The position numbers and the translations under genes are program-made. DNA of 64,000 bases from Solea solea (taxonomy: Eukaryota; Chordata; Actinopteri; Pleuronectiformes; Soleidae), in assembly GCF_958295425.1 (NCBI RefSeq), contig NC_081139.1, positions 18,702,388 through 18,766,387 of the forward strand, written 5' to 3'. Positions 25,301 through 39,300 of the stretch are shown here, piece after piece. A model generated the notes under the pieces. It was not told the origin of the DNA. It searched no databases and saw only the letters and a list, made by a program, of their open reading frames with translations. Position 1 is the stretch's first letter. Each line of letters starts with the position of its first letter.

Positions 25301-27683
25301 TTATTTAAATGAAACACATAAAACAAATCTTTTTAACGAAAAATGCGGATGAACAGCCAATAAAGATTGAGGTGGAAATGGCGGGAGTGGGAGAGTTAGG
25401 AGAGATGTCAAAGAGTTTTCACATCCTCTGTGGTATGAGAGAGCCAGTGAAAGGGATTCATTAGATTTCACTAATTCTTACACACTGGACCTTTAAAAGG
25501 ACATAGTTACAGACTACTTGGTTTTAGGAAGTGCCTTCAATTGGTTCTGTAAATATGCATAATCCAGGGTGAAAACCAGACCAGTAAGGAACTTTTACTT
25601 ATGATGTAAATGCCTTTCAACTGTATGGATATTTAACTGAGAACTGACTGCTGAGGAGAGGACAGAGCTGTGTTGACAGACGCCCACATGAACAGCAGTA
25701 CACACAAACTCCATTCTTTAAATTTAAAACCAGGTTTCAAGCTGACCCTAAACACTCATCCTTGAGAGGCTACATGCATACTATGGCATTTTGGGATAAT
25801 AACAATCTGTGTCCATAATAACACACCTTTAGATGTACATAATTGCATGGTCATTCGAGTACATGGGGCATGCGCGTGCTGGTGAACCTGATTCCCTCTT
25901 CTGCTTAGTTCCAGAAAAATTAGAACACAGTTTGTGACGATGAGGTGAAAGTAGATGTGACTGTTTTTCATTCAGAGTTTCAGTCGTATCTGATAAAAAA
26001 ACAACAACCAGGAAATGAATTTGGATAACTTTTAAGGGTATTCTCAAGTGTCTTTGTTTCCTGGGCTCTGAAACACTGGGGTTAAGTGGACGGCAGGCGC
26101 ACCCAGAGTAGAATTGATACATTCTTCAAACAAAAGATGGGTATGTGTATTAGAACACTGTACTATATTAAATATTGGAGCCGTGGCTACATTCTACTCT
26201 CTCTATTTTCACAGTAAGATGTTGGCACGGAGCTCCCTGCTGCTGACATTTAAACACACAAGATGAATTTAACAATGAATTAATCGTTGGCTTTTATGCA
26301 GTCGTCCATGAAAAAAACAAAACAGCAAGCAGCACTGAATAAATGATGAAAACACCATGACTAATGTATGCAATTCTTTAATTTAATATTGTCCATCCTT
26401 GAAATAAAGTGCAGTTACTTCTGGATGGTTTTAAATGAGAGGAGAATTGCTAATAACAACAAAATAAAAACTAAGACATGTTTTGAGTGATGATGCAAAT
26501 AAAACAATTGCTTTTTGAAAACAGTATAAAAATAAGAGTAAAACTAATGTGAGCAACACTATCCTGCAAACTGAGCCTGCTGTATTCATTCAGAAACAGC
26601 CAACTGATTTGTAAATGTATGAGTTGGATGCTAAGTGAGGCTAATAAAAGCACTTTAACAGACTGACATACTGTATGTACCTACACATCTGCAGGTACAG
26701 CTCAAACAAGAAGTTAGTGGAACAGAGAATCAAAATAGACTAAAGAGGATGGTTTTTCCTCCACAAAAACAATATTCAATAAAACTGTGGCCAGTCTCAC
26801 CGATACTGAGATCCTCATGCTCGAGATGCACTTACATTCAAAACAAATTCAGAAACCAAACAAATTCTCACCAGTGCTTTAAAACATTTTGGAAACACAC
26901 ACTGGCGTTAAGGAAGTGAACGAACAATTCCCCTGACTTTGACTGTCATCACACCCCAGAAATATTCACACGAACCAGACCTAAATAGATTTCATACACA
27001 ACAAAGAAAAGGGTGAATAATGCAAACGAATACATACAAGGAAGACGTACATAGGTGTGACGTTAGTGGAGTGACTTGCCGTGGATGCAGTGTTTGTGAT
27101 GGCCACAGGGTGGCGTTGTGCAAAAGCTACAGGATGGCCGATGATCTGGGACGAGAGGACAATGACTGGACAAGGAGGAGCATTCATGCCCATCGTCTGT
27201 CAACATACTTCACCTCGTAGCCAAGACAGGAGCATTTTAAACAGTCTTTGTGTAGATTAATTAAGATATAATCGCCGCAATAACAAAACCCTCATTAACA
27301 ATTTTATGATATCAAGAGTAGTAACAAGAAACGACAAAGTTCTTCAACTGAGATTTTCAATGGCAGCCTCAAATGACAAGTCTCTTGCTTTAGAGTCCAC
27401 AAGAGTCATCAAGTTAAATGTTTCATTTACTGATTAGTTAGTTAATAGTGTATGATTCCACTAGGACCAGCCTATAACCGCATGGATGTGGCACAAATGC
27501 CCAATTTGACCCCCACCCCCATCTGTGGGGTTCTTATCTCTCCTCCCCCACTTCCATCCATGTTGACTCTTGAGTAGCTCATTTGCATTGCCAAAGTTCT
27601 CCTCTACTCTACTTTTTTCCAGGTGACACATATCTATCCTTTGATCCAACCCACATCCTTCTTCTATTTGGTCACTATCTCTC
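22396..27683 (-). other. dlgap4 3' UTR and/or 3' flank
   Basis: Downstream (leftward) of the dlgap4 stop no other gene is recognised before the tgif2 promoter. Minus-strand AATAAA candidates occur near 25,299 and 22,396, so a long 3' UTR is possible but its end cannot be fixed. The stretch holds a MITE (25,085-25,492) and an evenly composed, non-repetitive block at about 24,380-24,720. A 214-codon minus-strand open frame at 23,761-24,405 shows no recognisable protein features and is treated as chance. Confidence 0.4.
25085..25492. mobile_element. MITE with 15-bp terminal inverted repeats
   Basis: AGGTCCAGTGTGTAA at the left end is the exact reverse complement of TTACACACTGGACCT at the right end, 408 bp overall. 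There is no coding capacity. The ends resemble those of a MITE type common in fish genomes (from memory). It lies in the 3' region of dlgap4, possibly inside its transcribed UTR. Confidence 0.75.
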
Positions 27684-27926
27684 TCAGAGGCGAGTCTGAT
27701 CCTCAGGGACGTAGATTTCGATGCTGTCTGAGCTCTCTGTAGCGGAGTTCTGCCGAAATGAGGCGGCCTTTTTGGCAGCCAGCAGACGCTTGCGAGCCTC
27801 CTGTTTTTGCTTCTCTGCCGAGGAAGAGGAAGAGGTCGACGGCGAGTCAGCGCTCTTCTCACGGCCCAGCAATGGCCGCCCCTTACCAGGCTTCTTTGAT
27901 GCTGCAGGAACCACTTTTTCCCCGTC
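27684..27926 (-). CDS. dlgap4: dlgap4 terminal coding exon
   Basis: 80 codons plus TGA, acceptor CTACAG|GACGGG. It encodes a basic stretch, a Ser-rich linker, the conserved helix EARKRLLAAKKAASFRQNSA, TESSDSIEIYVP and ends EDQTRL. The final QTRL is the class I PDZ ligand for Shank proteins; most family members end EAQTRL, so Asp for Ala at the sixth-from-end region is a mild change outside the core motif. Confidence 0.93.
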   Translation of the reverse strand, partial: DGEKVVPAASKKPGKGRPLLGREKSADSPSTSSSSSAEKQKQEARKRLLAAKKAASFRQNSATESSDSIEIYVPEDQTRL

Positions 27927-30900
27927 CTGTAGTTACAGAGTGACGACAGATAGAGATAGAGATAGAGAGAGAGAGGGAGAGAGAGAGAGAGTAGTGCAAA
28001 GATGAGAAGGACAAAAGACAGATTAAAAGGTAATGAGAGAAGGTAACAAGGAAACTATCCTCAACTATTTCTGAGTTTGGGCAGATTTGGCAGACAGGAC
28101 TCTGACAGACAGTAGGCCAACGCTCATTGTTTTTGTTTGAAGCCTCATTAGACCACAGAAAACCCCCGTTCAGAGCTGGAATCAACATCTGTCCAGAGAC
28201 ATCTGATCAAAAGTGGACAGAGTTAAGGACGACCGTTCACACCTCACATTAAAATGCATCCTGTAAGCATCTCCTGTGACCATATATGATATGATATGAA
28301 CGAAAAGACACTTTTAAGGGGTCTGACTTCACAGATGTATCTGTTGTGAATGCTGTGTGTCAGTGGGACCGGTACTACGACAGAAAAAGAGTCAGGAGGA
28401 GCTGCGTGATTCAATGCACTACTCACTCTGCTGTAACATGAAATATTATAATAAATTAATATATAGCTGCTGAGAAGTGTAAAAACAATGAAACTGCAGA
28501 GGATGTCGCCTGAGGAGATGGTTTCTAAAGCCTTATTAACAACACACTGTCTGGATAAACAGGAAGTCAATGAGACAATGTCTGCTAATGCATATAAAGG
28601 TTACATTAGAATAGATAGTGAATCACTGGATTTTTTTTAATCCTTTTTGAGTTTTGTTTTTCGCACCTCACACATTAGGTTAAAGTAAGTTGTGAAGTCT
28701 GTGTTATGTCACACACAGTCAGTATATTTACATAAACAGTTTAAACGAGCTGTAATCCAAATGAGTCAAGCAATCTGAGTCCGACTATACATGAATGAAA
28801 ATTGTTTTATCGGCCGTGTACGTCTGACTCCGCCTCCGAAAGCGTGGCACTATATCTCTCTATAAGCGTATTGAATCAGTTTCCTGTTGACATTTACGTC
28901 ACAGAAAAACAAACAGCGAACGGTGAGATGGATCGTGCTGTGGTTCTGTATGTTTTGTACCTGCTGTTGTTGTACTGCACTTTATATGTTGTTTCCTTCT
29001 ACTTCAACTTTTGTATCAAATTTTGGTGCATGCACAGAACACCAAGTCCAACTCCAGTCCGACTAAGGGTGTAATTGGACAATGAATCCTATTATCCAGG
29101 TATGTTAGTCTGACTAAGACTAGCTCGATTGCAGTCGGACAAACTTTCACATTACATTAAGAAAATGTTATTATTGTCTTAGTCTGACTGAAAAAAAAGG
29201 ACTTTGTTGAGTGTTTGATGTAGCTCACAGGTAACTTCTTCCATATGTTGCTTTGGTAATTATGCTATGAAAACTCCTCTCCACGAACCATGTAATCGAC
29301 TCTTCAGTCTCTCTGGTATTGAGCTCTTTCCAGAAGTGCACAATACAGCATCACAACAACTTCTGAAGCCCTCGTGCCTCACTCACTCAACGCAGAGCTT
29401 AATGTGTCCTGATGATGGATTTGTGTTAACACATGCCAAAGACTGTGGCCACATGTGTCCACAAACCACCTCTGAAAAAAAAAAAAAAACCCTCTCAAGA
29501 TGCACTGGCTGTGTTCAGAGCCAGACTTGGCACTGTCCACTTGTGATTAGATCAGAGATGTGGACACCAGGTTTGAACGGGGGTCAGAGACAGTAGAGAC
29601 AACTGGTAAAAACAGGCGAACACTGAGAAAAAAGCAAAACAGTTAATTCATTGACGGTTGTTAAAGGAAATGGTAACATGAATTGATGTGCAAACTGTAT
29701 CAAACATAAAAGCAAATGAAATCACAAAGAATCTGAAAACTTCCTCATAATGCACATAATCCAAAGCACTAAAGGCATAATCCACGTTTATAAAGTTGTA
29801 GTGTTTAAGAGACTTATGCACAGTCAATGCATGATTATGTCTATTTAGAGAAGGAGACAGGGGAACTATAACATTAGTGATGCATTGTTTTAATATGAAG
29901 GAATAGTGTAGCCATTTCCAATGCTGTCAGACAGTAGGAGTAGAGAATATTTTTAGAACATATTGTGCTTAAGAAAAGAGCTGCCTGACACCATTGTTAC
30001 AATCTTATTGATTGATTTTTTTTTTTTTTTAGTTCCGCCTTCTTTTTGGCTAGAACATGATTTACACATTGTTTTATTTTGACAGGGAAAACATGTCAAA
30101 ATAAAACTGCAGGTTTTTTAGAGCCCTCAAAACTGAGAAATTTCGAAAGTCTGTATGAGATTTTTTTTACATAAAAATGATAGAAAAACGTAGTATTGAC
30201 TATGTAAAATATGCATATGCTCATATGCACCTACTCCCAAAATAAAACCCCAATTATGCCTTTAAAAGATAGACAGATAGACAGACAGACAGACAGCAAC
30301 AAGGACACGTAAACACAAGCATTCTGTCACATGAGAGCATCACAGCCATGCTCCACACAGCAGAAAGTGACACATGCATGCTCAAATCAGGGCGTTACAC
30401 TTAAAAACACACAGCAGCGAGAGCCCTATTTGAGATAAACATTTCCATGCATGCCTAAAGGGATCTCTCTTGCCCTTTTTTTGATGGACAGGGAGGTCCT
30501 GTTAGAGTTCATCCCACACAGGGACGAGGGGAGGAAGTTTGGAAAGGAGGTAAAAAAGAGTGGGAGCGATGGTGGTGGTGGTGGGAGGAGAGAGGCCGGT
30601 TTCGGCGGCTTTCCTACCCCAGCCAGGGCACTGGGCAGCAGGGGTGGGAAGTACCTTCCGCTCAGGGGGCGACTGGGCAGCTGTCGACTGCATGTGCTGC
30701 CAGTCATTGGACTTGAGGTGGTAGAGCTCATCGAACTTGAAGCTGATGTCCTCGATGGAGAGTTGCAGCAGGTCCCAGAAACCAGCCAGGTCTTGGGCTG
30801 TGGTTCGTGGATTGGCATTCAAATTCTGCCCAAAAGGCGGAGAGAATTATGAGTTTAAATGAACAAACTGATTAGTCACAATTTTGTACACAGACCATTT

Positions 30901-33900
30901 AAAACCTGTGTGATTATCAATGACTTTATGTAAGAACTTAAGTCTCCTGGTTGCAAAACAAATTCCTGTTGTCATATGTACTTCATCGTCTATTTACCTG
31001 TAAATGGGAACATAATTTATAAAATTAACATCATGTTCTACTGATGAAGACCTAAAACTAGTGATTGAGATCTTTAAATCCACAGAAACGTTTACTGATG
31101 ACATAAATCATGTAAGAAAAATCTCATTTTCCAATGGACTTCCATTTGCAACTAACAGAGTTGCCCCCTGGTGGCTAACTGCTTCTTTCTAGGCTTCACT
31201 CTTCAAACTGAAAATGTCCATTTCTTTTTATTCAGTGTGCGAGGATTACATAAGAGGGGGGTGTCAGATACTGATCTGTGCTGGCATTACAAACAGGAAT
31301 TTACTTTTTAATCACACTGTAAGAGCTTGAAGACTGAAGATAAGATTTTCTGCAAAAAGGTTACACGATATTTGGGTCAAATCAATGTTGATGTTTGTTG
31401 TTCCTTGTGATATAGGTTTAAATGTGCCCTTTGAATTATACTGCAAGAAGAGCCTGGTCTAAAAACAACAAACCGATTTAAACATCTTGTATGACAGTAA
31501 AGACAGGGACATCAACAAACAGATCTGAAGGAAAAAAAGGGTTTTAGGAAATGGTGTCAAAGGAGGGAGCTGAAGTTTATATTACTATTACAACAACAAC
31601 AACAACAATAATAATATTATGTATGATTAATGTTTATGTCATGCCTTTCAGGAATGACTCTTTCTGCAACAATTAATTGGTGTTATTAATTGGTTGTTGA
31701 TTGTTGACTGTTAATCATGGCCTGGTATACAATACACACATGTTGCACCTATCATATTTACCACTAGGGGGAGCATGACAGACATAATTTTCTTGAGCTC
31801 AACATCACAGTAAAAATAATGGCTCACACTAGTCCTTTATCCTGTTAATTCTCATATATAATGGGGACATTTTACAGAATGAATTGGCCATTTAATGATT
31901 ATTTGATGAAATACTTCATCAAAATGATGCTTACACCTGTCAATCGGAACAACAACTATTCAAATTATTTATTGTACATATTCTATTCTTATTCTTACAT
32001 GTTTGAAGTTGTTATTTATTATATTGTACTATCTCCTTTTGGTAATTCTTGATTAGTACTTCTATTTTCTTAATTTAATCAAGCTTTAATATTAATATTT
32101 ATTGATGACCATGTCTTCTTTAATCTTCTTTATTTGTATCTACTTGGTAGTGTATTTATTTTGAACCAAAAATGCTGTCATCTATGTCCAGATACTGTAC
32201 ACGTGCTTCAGGTGTTATGACATTCCTAACTCAGTAGAGGAACAGCTAAAGACACGCAAAGCAGATTCTGCAGAGCTACATTATGTCTAAAATATAAATA
32301 GAAGATGTTTAGTCATTGCAAATTAGTGAAAGAACTTTACTCAGAGGATACAGGATACATGTAAATGTTCTCTTCTTATATGGAAAAAATAAAATAATCT
32401 TCTCACACTGCATCATCTTCCAGCACAGTAATAAAGGTGTGGCTTTGACATTTGTGTGTTCAGAATCCTCCTGTGATGTGTCTCAGTCTAATGAATCTAA
32501 AAAAACATATATACCAAACTTCAAAGTCTAGATGAGGCCACTTTGATACAGATGCTAGAATCATATGCCAGTAATTGGCTGCAATTTCCAGTAAAACATA
32601 AGCTCCTAATCATAAGCTACTTATGTATTTTGTGCTTGTGGGCTCCCGTGTCCTCCTCTGTGTGGACTAAATCAGCTGCGTATCATTGCAGACCAGTCAG
32701 TTTTCTTTTGTGTATCAAGGAAATAATATATATCCAGGAGAGGAGAGAATAATCAAACTATTGATATTGGACTGTGGATGTAGGTTTCAGTTTCATGCCT
32801 GTGCAAACTTGTAGAGTGGAAGTATCAAATAAAAGGACGGTACACACCACGTTTTGTTCACACAGTCCCCGGAACTGCTGGAACTTCTGGGACATGAGGA
32901 GCTGGGCACTTCCCACTGCACTGCGAACCTTTCCCAGCACTGTAGACCAAAAACAAAAAACAACAGCACATACAGTTGTTACAATTATTACATGATTTAT
33001 TATTGCAGATGGGCCATGCGGTTGGTGTAGTGGTTAGCACTCATGCCTTTGCAGCAAAGAAGACCCGGGTTCGCGACCCTGTCGGAACAAGGGCCTTGCT
33101 GCATGGAGTTTGCATGTTCTCCCTGTGTGTGTGTGGGTTTTCTCCAGGTTCTCTGGTTTCTTCCCACAGTCCAAAAACATGCATTATGGAGATTAGGTAA
33201 ATTGGTGTGAGAGTGAATGGTAGTTTGTCTATGTATGTGGCCCTGTGATGGACTGGCGAGCTGTCCAGGATGTACTCCGTCTGTCGCCCTATATCAGCTG
33301 AGATTGGCACTGCGACCCTTATGTGGAGAATAAAGCGGTAGAATATGGATGGATGGATTATTCCAGACACTTAAGTTCTCCAAATCACCCAGAAATATTC
33401 ACAAAAGAAAGCTTGTTCTTGCATTATTTTTCAACAGTCTCTTTTGACAATTATGTTCAACCTTTGCTATTGGTTTGGGGAAGCAGGTCACATCTCAGGC
33501 CTTCAGATGTGCAGATATTTCAGTTTGGGAAACAGATAGATGTCAGATCGTTTATTTAACGTGACTGCTTCTTTCACGGGCAACTTTTTGTCAGTACTTT
33601 TGGTTTTCCTCTGACCTACGACGTCAAACACTGGAGTTTTCGTGAACAGCGATATAAGGCTTCATGGTTTTCAATTATATTCCAAAATGAGAGTTATGCC
33701 CCTTGTTGCTGGGTGAGGATGATAACTTTTCGAAGTACATTGTGTTATAGCTACTATAGATAAGATACTAAATTTAATCCAATTCTTATTAAGGATAAAA
33801 AAAGGTGACAGTATACTCCACATTGGAGAGGATTTCAGGGACAATGCACTTCTTTATAAAGGCATATACTTATTTAACCTTATATGTTAGACTTATTTGT

Positions 33901-36308
33901 TGTCTTTATGTGTAAGTAAACAGAGTAATGGAAACTGGAATCAAATCCCTTGAATCACAGCTGTTCCTAATTCTATGAAGGAAAAACATAAAGGTACTGT
34001 AAGCTTGTATAGTGTAGATCAGCGCTACCCAAAGTGTGGGTCATGGCCCACTAGTGGGATTTGGTAGTACTGCAGGTGGGTCTCAGAGAGTCTCCTGTTA
34101 TACCTGATATACGTTTTGTACTTTGTAAACACAACATAGGGGTGTCTCACTGGTGGTCAAATTCATTTTGATCAAGCAAGACCATGATTATTCATCGGTA
34201 ACACAAACTAAATATTTTAACTTCTGTGTCATTTATTTACGACAGTGTTGTGTGTGGGCTTGGGCTCACTCCAGTCTTCTGCCGCCAACATTCATTTCAC
34301 ATAGTCTGTCACCGTGTGTGGGACAGATTTAGAGCTTCGATCTAATCAAATTGCCAAATTATAGCAACGTGATCATAGCTTTGTGAAACCAAGAGTTACA
34401 GAAAATGACTAAAACAATGCCACACACATGCAAATTCAATCCGGAACTTCTGATAAAAAAGTGGGCATCCAAAGCCTCCCCACTGTTGACTTGTTTGTGT
34501 GTACAGTGTGGAATTGAGCGTTGTGCTCGCTGCCGTTTGCCTCGTCAGGCTGATGTTGAAGCACTAATCTAATCTGGAGGTTTAATCAGTTCCAGAGTAG
34601 ATTTTTGTAATTCTGAGGATTACAGGCCTGCTTGTGAGTGCAAAACCCAAGTGTTAGCCTCATCCCGTCCATGCTGTGTACGTCTGATAGAGAGATTTTA
34701 GGGCCTAAAGCACAACCTCATAAGGAAGTTGTGAACCCTGAGCTGAGGTCAGACAGTATCTGACCTCTGGTATGAGGCTCAAAAATGCTGGGTTCATTCA
34801 GAGGGCCTCGACATGTTTGACTGTACATTGCTCTGTTATGCTTTGCCATTCTGATGTTATTCTTATTTTAAGTTCTTGAAAGACCTTGAAAGCAAACCTT
34901 TAAATTCAACAACTTTCAGTTTCCAGTTTGCATTGCATTTTTTTAACCCCATTGCAATGTGCAAGCTCCTCCAGCTGTATGGAAGCAATTTAACTAAAAG
35001 ACCAGGAGCTGTGTTCACAACCATTCTGAGAACACTCCCAGAAAGCTACAAACTTTAATCACAATTACACTCTTGTGGTTATCTGCCTCTGCCAAACTGC
35101 AGCTTGCTCTGCAACTTTTGGATATAAAACAAAATCACACAATTTATCCATATGAGGCTTTCGTAGGAAATTTTCGCAATAGTTAGTTAGTGGGCAAATT
35201 CTTGAGGTGTGACCAAAATGTATTTGTTGTGGCACAGCCGAGGTGACCTTTGAGTGTGACCCCAAAATCGACTCAGTTCATTTATTTCAAAAGAAAGTGT
35301 GTGCCAAACTTGCAGAAAACCACATACTAAAAAAAAAACCCCAAACATAAACCCTTCATCAATTTGTGTGAATTCTGAGCACTGTACAAACTAGAGCTCG
35401 TCGTGTTAGTTATTGTGTCAGGATATACAAAAAACAGCAATGGCAATGGAAGTGACTCATGCCAAACATTGCTAAACCCAGACCTGAATCGATTAAAGAC
35501 ACTTAAAGTATTTGAGCACTTTTTCTTTGACGGGCAGTGCACAAGTCCAAACACTAGGCCTCTAGTTCGTGCGAGTAGCACCTTGCCAGCCTTACCTTCC
35601 TCTGAGAGCTGGTTGTCTTTGGTCTCCTGCTCCATCTGCTGGCACCAGCCTTCCATACGTCCCGTCTCTGCCTGCAGCAGTTTGAGGAACCAGTGGCCGT
35701 CTCCCTGACACAGTGTCCCCGATCCTCCACTGTGCGACACACTGCTGGTACTGCCACTCCCACTCTCCAGCCAGGGGTCAGGAGGTGGAAGAGACGAGGG
35801 GTCCAAAGCTGGGTCCAGACTTTCTGAGAAGGAGGAAGAGCTACTTCTTGTGGTGGAGCGGTTGAGGATCTGCCTGGGCGGTGGGGGTGAAGAAGGGTCA
35901 TTGGAATTGTCTCCGCGGTCTAAAGAGTCTTGTCCGGGAGGGGAAGTCATGGATTGGCTAGCACTATTGACCATGACTTTTTTCTCAGTGGGTTTGGTAT
36001 GACTGACGTGTGAGATGACAGGGGCGTCCTGTGTGCCTGAGTCTGGGTCTTGTTTTGAGGCCATGCTACTGGAGCAACTGATCCTGAAACACATAGGGCA
36101 AGACTTACTGTTACAAACTGACTTTTCAATTTAATGTACACAGCAGTGGACAAAGAAAATAAAAATGTAACTTCTGCTGGTCAACAGATGTATGAATAAA
36201 GAGGATCAACAAGAAATTGAGCTTTGTGTATATACTGTATATATATATATACACAGTATATATGTATATATACACAGTATATATGTATATATATACACAG
36301 TATATATG

Positions 36309-36340
<32 letters not shown>

Positions 36341-39300
36341 TGTATATATATATATGTATAGTGATAGTGTAGTTGGGCTGCCGTCACCTGATCCATTATC
36401 AGTGAATGTCTCACCTCTTGTTTTATAAGGCAAATGGACAAAAATATTACATATTTCATGTGCCGCTTCTGTCAGAAAAACAAAAATTATAAACACCAAT
36501 ATCAGTTTGAAGGTATTGGCTAAAACAGCAAAACAAATTTGCAAAACGTTACTGCTGCTTGTCTACAAAATAAAAAGCCCAGCCAATGTCACCGAACCTG
36601 AACCAAAACATTTAAATTTCACAATCATCTATTCTACTTGTATTTTACAATTGTCCTCCCCATTATTATTACTTACTGCCAAAATTACTTACATAAACCC
36701 AAATTATCTGTTCAAATGGAGCACACCAACACAAGTATTTCACACATTGGCACACGTATTTTACCTTTTGCCTGTGATCAGCTTTTTAGTCAAAAATTGT
36801 CAAAGCTGAGCTGAATTATATCATTTAGACAACAGAGCAGCAGAGACACATCTGCAATCTCTGCCTTAGTAGCTAGTAGTAGTAACAGCAAACCAACGCT
36901 ATAATAAACAAAGAATTAGAATTTACAATTATCACTAAAAAGTAGTAAAACACTTGAAGGAAGAGAAGAATACCATTATCTCTCTTGTGATAATAAATTT
37001 GACTCTCTCGTGTGCATGACAAGACGGCGTAACCGTGGTATTGCAATAACTGTGACAGCCCTAAATTATGGTAATTGTTGACACAGCTGAGGGATTGTCA
37101 CATAGCAACACAGTGTTTAGAAAAACCTAGGAAAGACAATATAAATAAAACAATTCCACAAAGAAAAACTTAAAGAAAGTATCATGCAAAATTAGGAAAA
37201 AACAGAAGGAACGTCCTAGTGTCTGAAACAGAACAAAATGTAAACTAACAAGGAACAACTGAGTGGAAAACACAGTAACAAGAGACAGGTTGGAAGAGTT
37301 TAAACGCTCATGCCAAGAATCTGCTTCTGCAGCACCAACAAAACACACACAGATGGTTTTCAGACACAGGAAGGATGACAGTCACATTGCTTTCACATCT
37401 ACATATACAGTAGCTCCTGTAAAGGGAAGGAGTAGTCAGAGCAGTGTGTGTGGCTGTAATGTAAATTCCTCACGTTGTTACAAGGACAGGAAGAGGACTT
37501 ACTGCCACCCGTCCTCCACCTGCACTCCGATGGATTGGAATTTGGCAAGCGGTGGGGTCTCCTCTCGTGGAACTTCCTGAATACAGTCAACCTTGCAAAA
37601 AATACAAAGAGAAACGGGAAAAGGTGTCATCAAAACCTGGTCAAAACGAATCAGTGACCCTAGATCCATAATTCTATTTAATGTGAGTCCTGTTGAGCCA
37701 GGAACCAAAAATTCAGAACTTTGTACCATCCCATTGCTGTATGCATCTTTTTCTATATTCATGTATATTGTGATGACTGTTAAATTTAAAGGTCCAGTGT
37801 GTAAGAATGGACGACATCTAGTGGAGAGCCTGAAAATGCAACAAATGAAGGCCAGTGCATGAGAAAAACGAGGCCATATCAGGATCATAGTGTCAACAGG
37901 TGGCAAGAGAAGTTCTGCACTCACTCCTCTTTCTCAAGCACTTCGTATAACGGTGGCCTTCACATACCAGACAGGAAGTCTATGTCTTACTTCTTCATTG
38001 GTTTATACTTTGGGTTTTATGATGATGTAGCATTTCTTCTTCCTTGGCAAAGGCAGCGTTTGCTTCATATGTGAAATGCACATCCACGTGAGCTGCTCTA
38101 GAAACGTGATGGCAGTCTCTGTAAGGCCACAAAGGCCACAAATGAGTCTCGTTTCACAGGGATTATGCACTTACACAGACATAATTACATGTGATTTATT
38201 CATTTCATTCAATTTTGCCAATAACCCTCTAAAATGTTTAACACTGGACCTTTGAGGGAAGATATTTAGTGTATTTTATTACAATTCTCATAATTTAGTC
38301 TAGGAATGTCAAAAATGTAGTCAGGGAGGTCACAGACAGCGACTACTGAAATGTAATCAGTTCATCCTTGAATCCAGGAGAATAACTGTGCCAAATTTGA
38401 ATTAATGCCCTGGAAGTGTTCCTAGTATATCTCATTAACCTGGTGTGAATGATGGTGAATGAAATGGTTTGTCAGACAACCTTTAAAACAGAACGACTCT
38501 GGCCACAGCTGTCGCCTGCATCAAGGAAATTCAGAGAAAATCTGTGATTTAAAGTCACAGTTAATGGTTAACCTTACTATGTTTGGAAAATGAAGAAAGG
38601 GACCATTCTCTGCCTTTTTACTATAGTATAATAGTAATATTAGTTGGAGGATAACTCACATGAAACCTTTAGCTACATCCATAGGGCTCTGTTTTTATTT
38701 GAGACAGCATTCGCTTTCAAACCTACTGCACACCCATGCAAACACCTTAAAATGTATATGTCCATTCAGGTACACTGGGCATGTGAATTCTCTCTTCTGC
38801 AATTGTTTGCTTAATTACAAAGAGAACTAGTACCGCGCGCGGTTCTGAACGGGTTCGAGCCGACCCACGCGGGTCGCCGTGTGCCACGGCTCCCCGCGTG
38901 CCTCGCGCTCTCACCCGTTCATTCACCGCGCGCGGTACTAGTTATTTTCAGTACTAGTTATTTTCAGTACTAGTTATTTTCAGCGGCGTCCCCGCGCATG
39001 TCGTTCCAAATTTCGAGGGGGATCAGGCAACGTATGGCAAAGTTATAGGGCACTTCCTGTTTAAAATGGCAGACTTCCTGTTCGGTCAAGTGCGTGTCCG
39101 TAAACGTGTTCAGGGAACTTCCCTTGTCTTACATATCAAGTTTTGTGCAGATCGGACAATCTTAGAGTTGACTTCCTGTTTCGGGCATTCCACTTCCTGT
39201 TGGGAGGTCATCTCTTGCAGACATGCTCAGGACAGGTCCCTGGTGTCACATAAAAGGTTTCGTGCAAATCGGACAACGTACGGCAAAGTTAGAGGGCACT

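Larger units (their letters stand above)
27927..30654 (-). other. dlgap4 intron, 2.7 kb
   Basis: Donor AAG|GTACTT after 30,655. It holds a GA-rich simple repeat (27,950-27,991), which on the transcribed strand gives a TC-rich tract just before the acceptor, and a GACA/GATA tract (30,268-30,296). No extra exon is recognised. Confidence 0.8.

Noticed and set aside
30451..30852. 133-codon plus-strand open frame
   Set aside because: It lies antisense to the dlgap4 exon at 30,655-30,825 and is a mirror of that coding sequence.
33013..33085. A functional tRNA gene
   Set aside because: An A box and B-box-like sequence are present, but the B box is degenerate, no cloverleaf closes, and a SINE body with target-site duplications follows.
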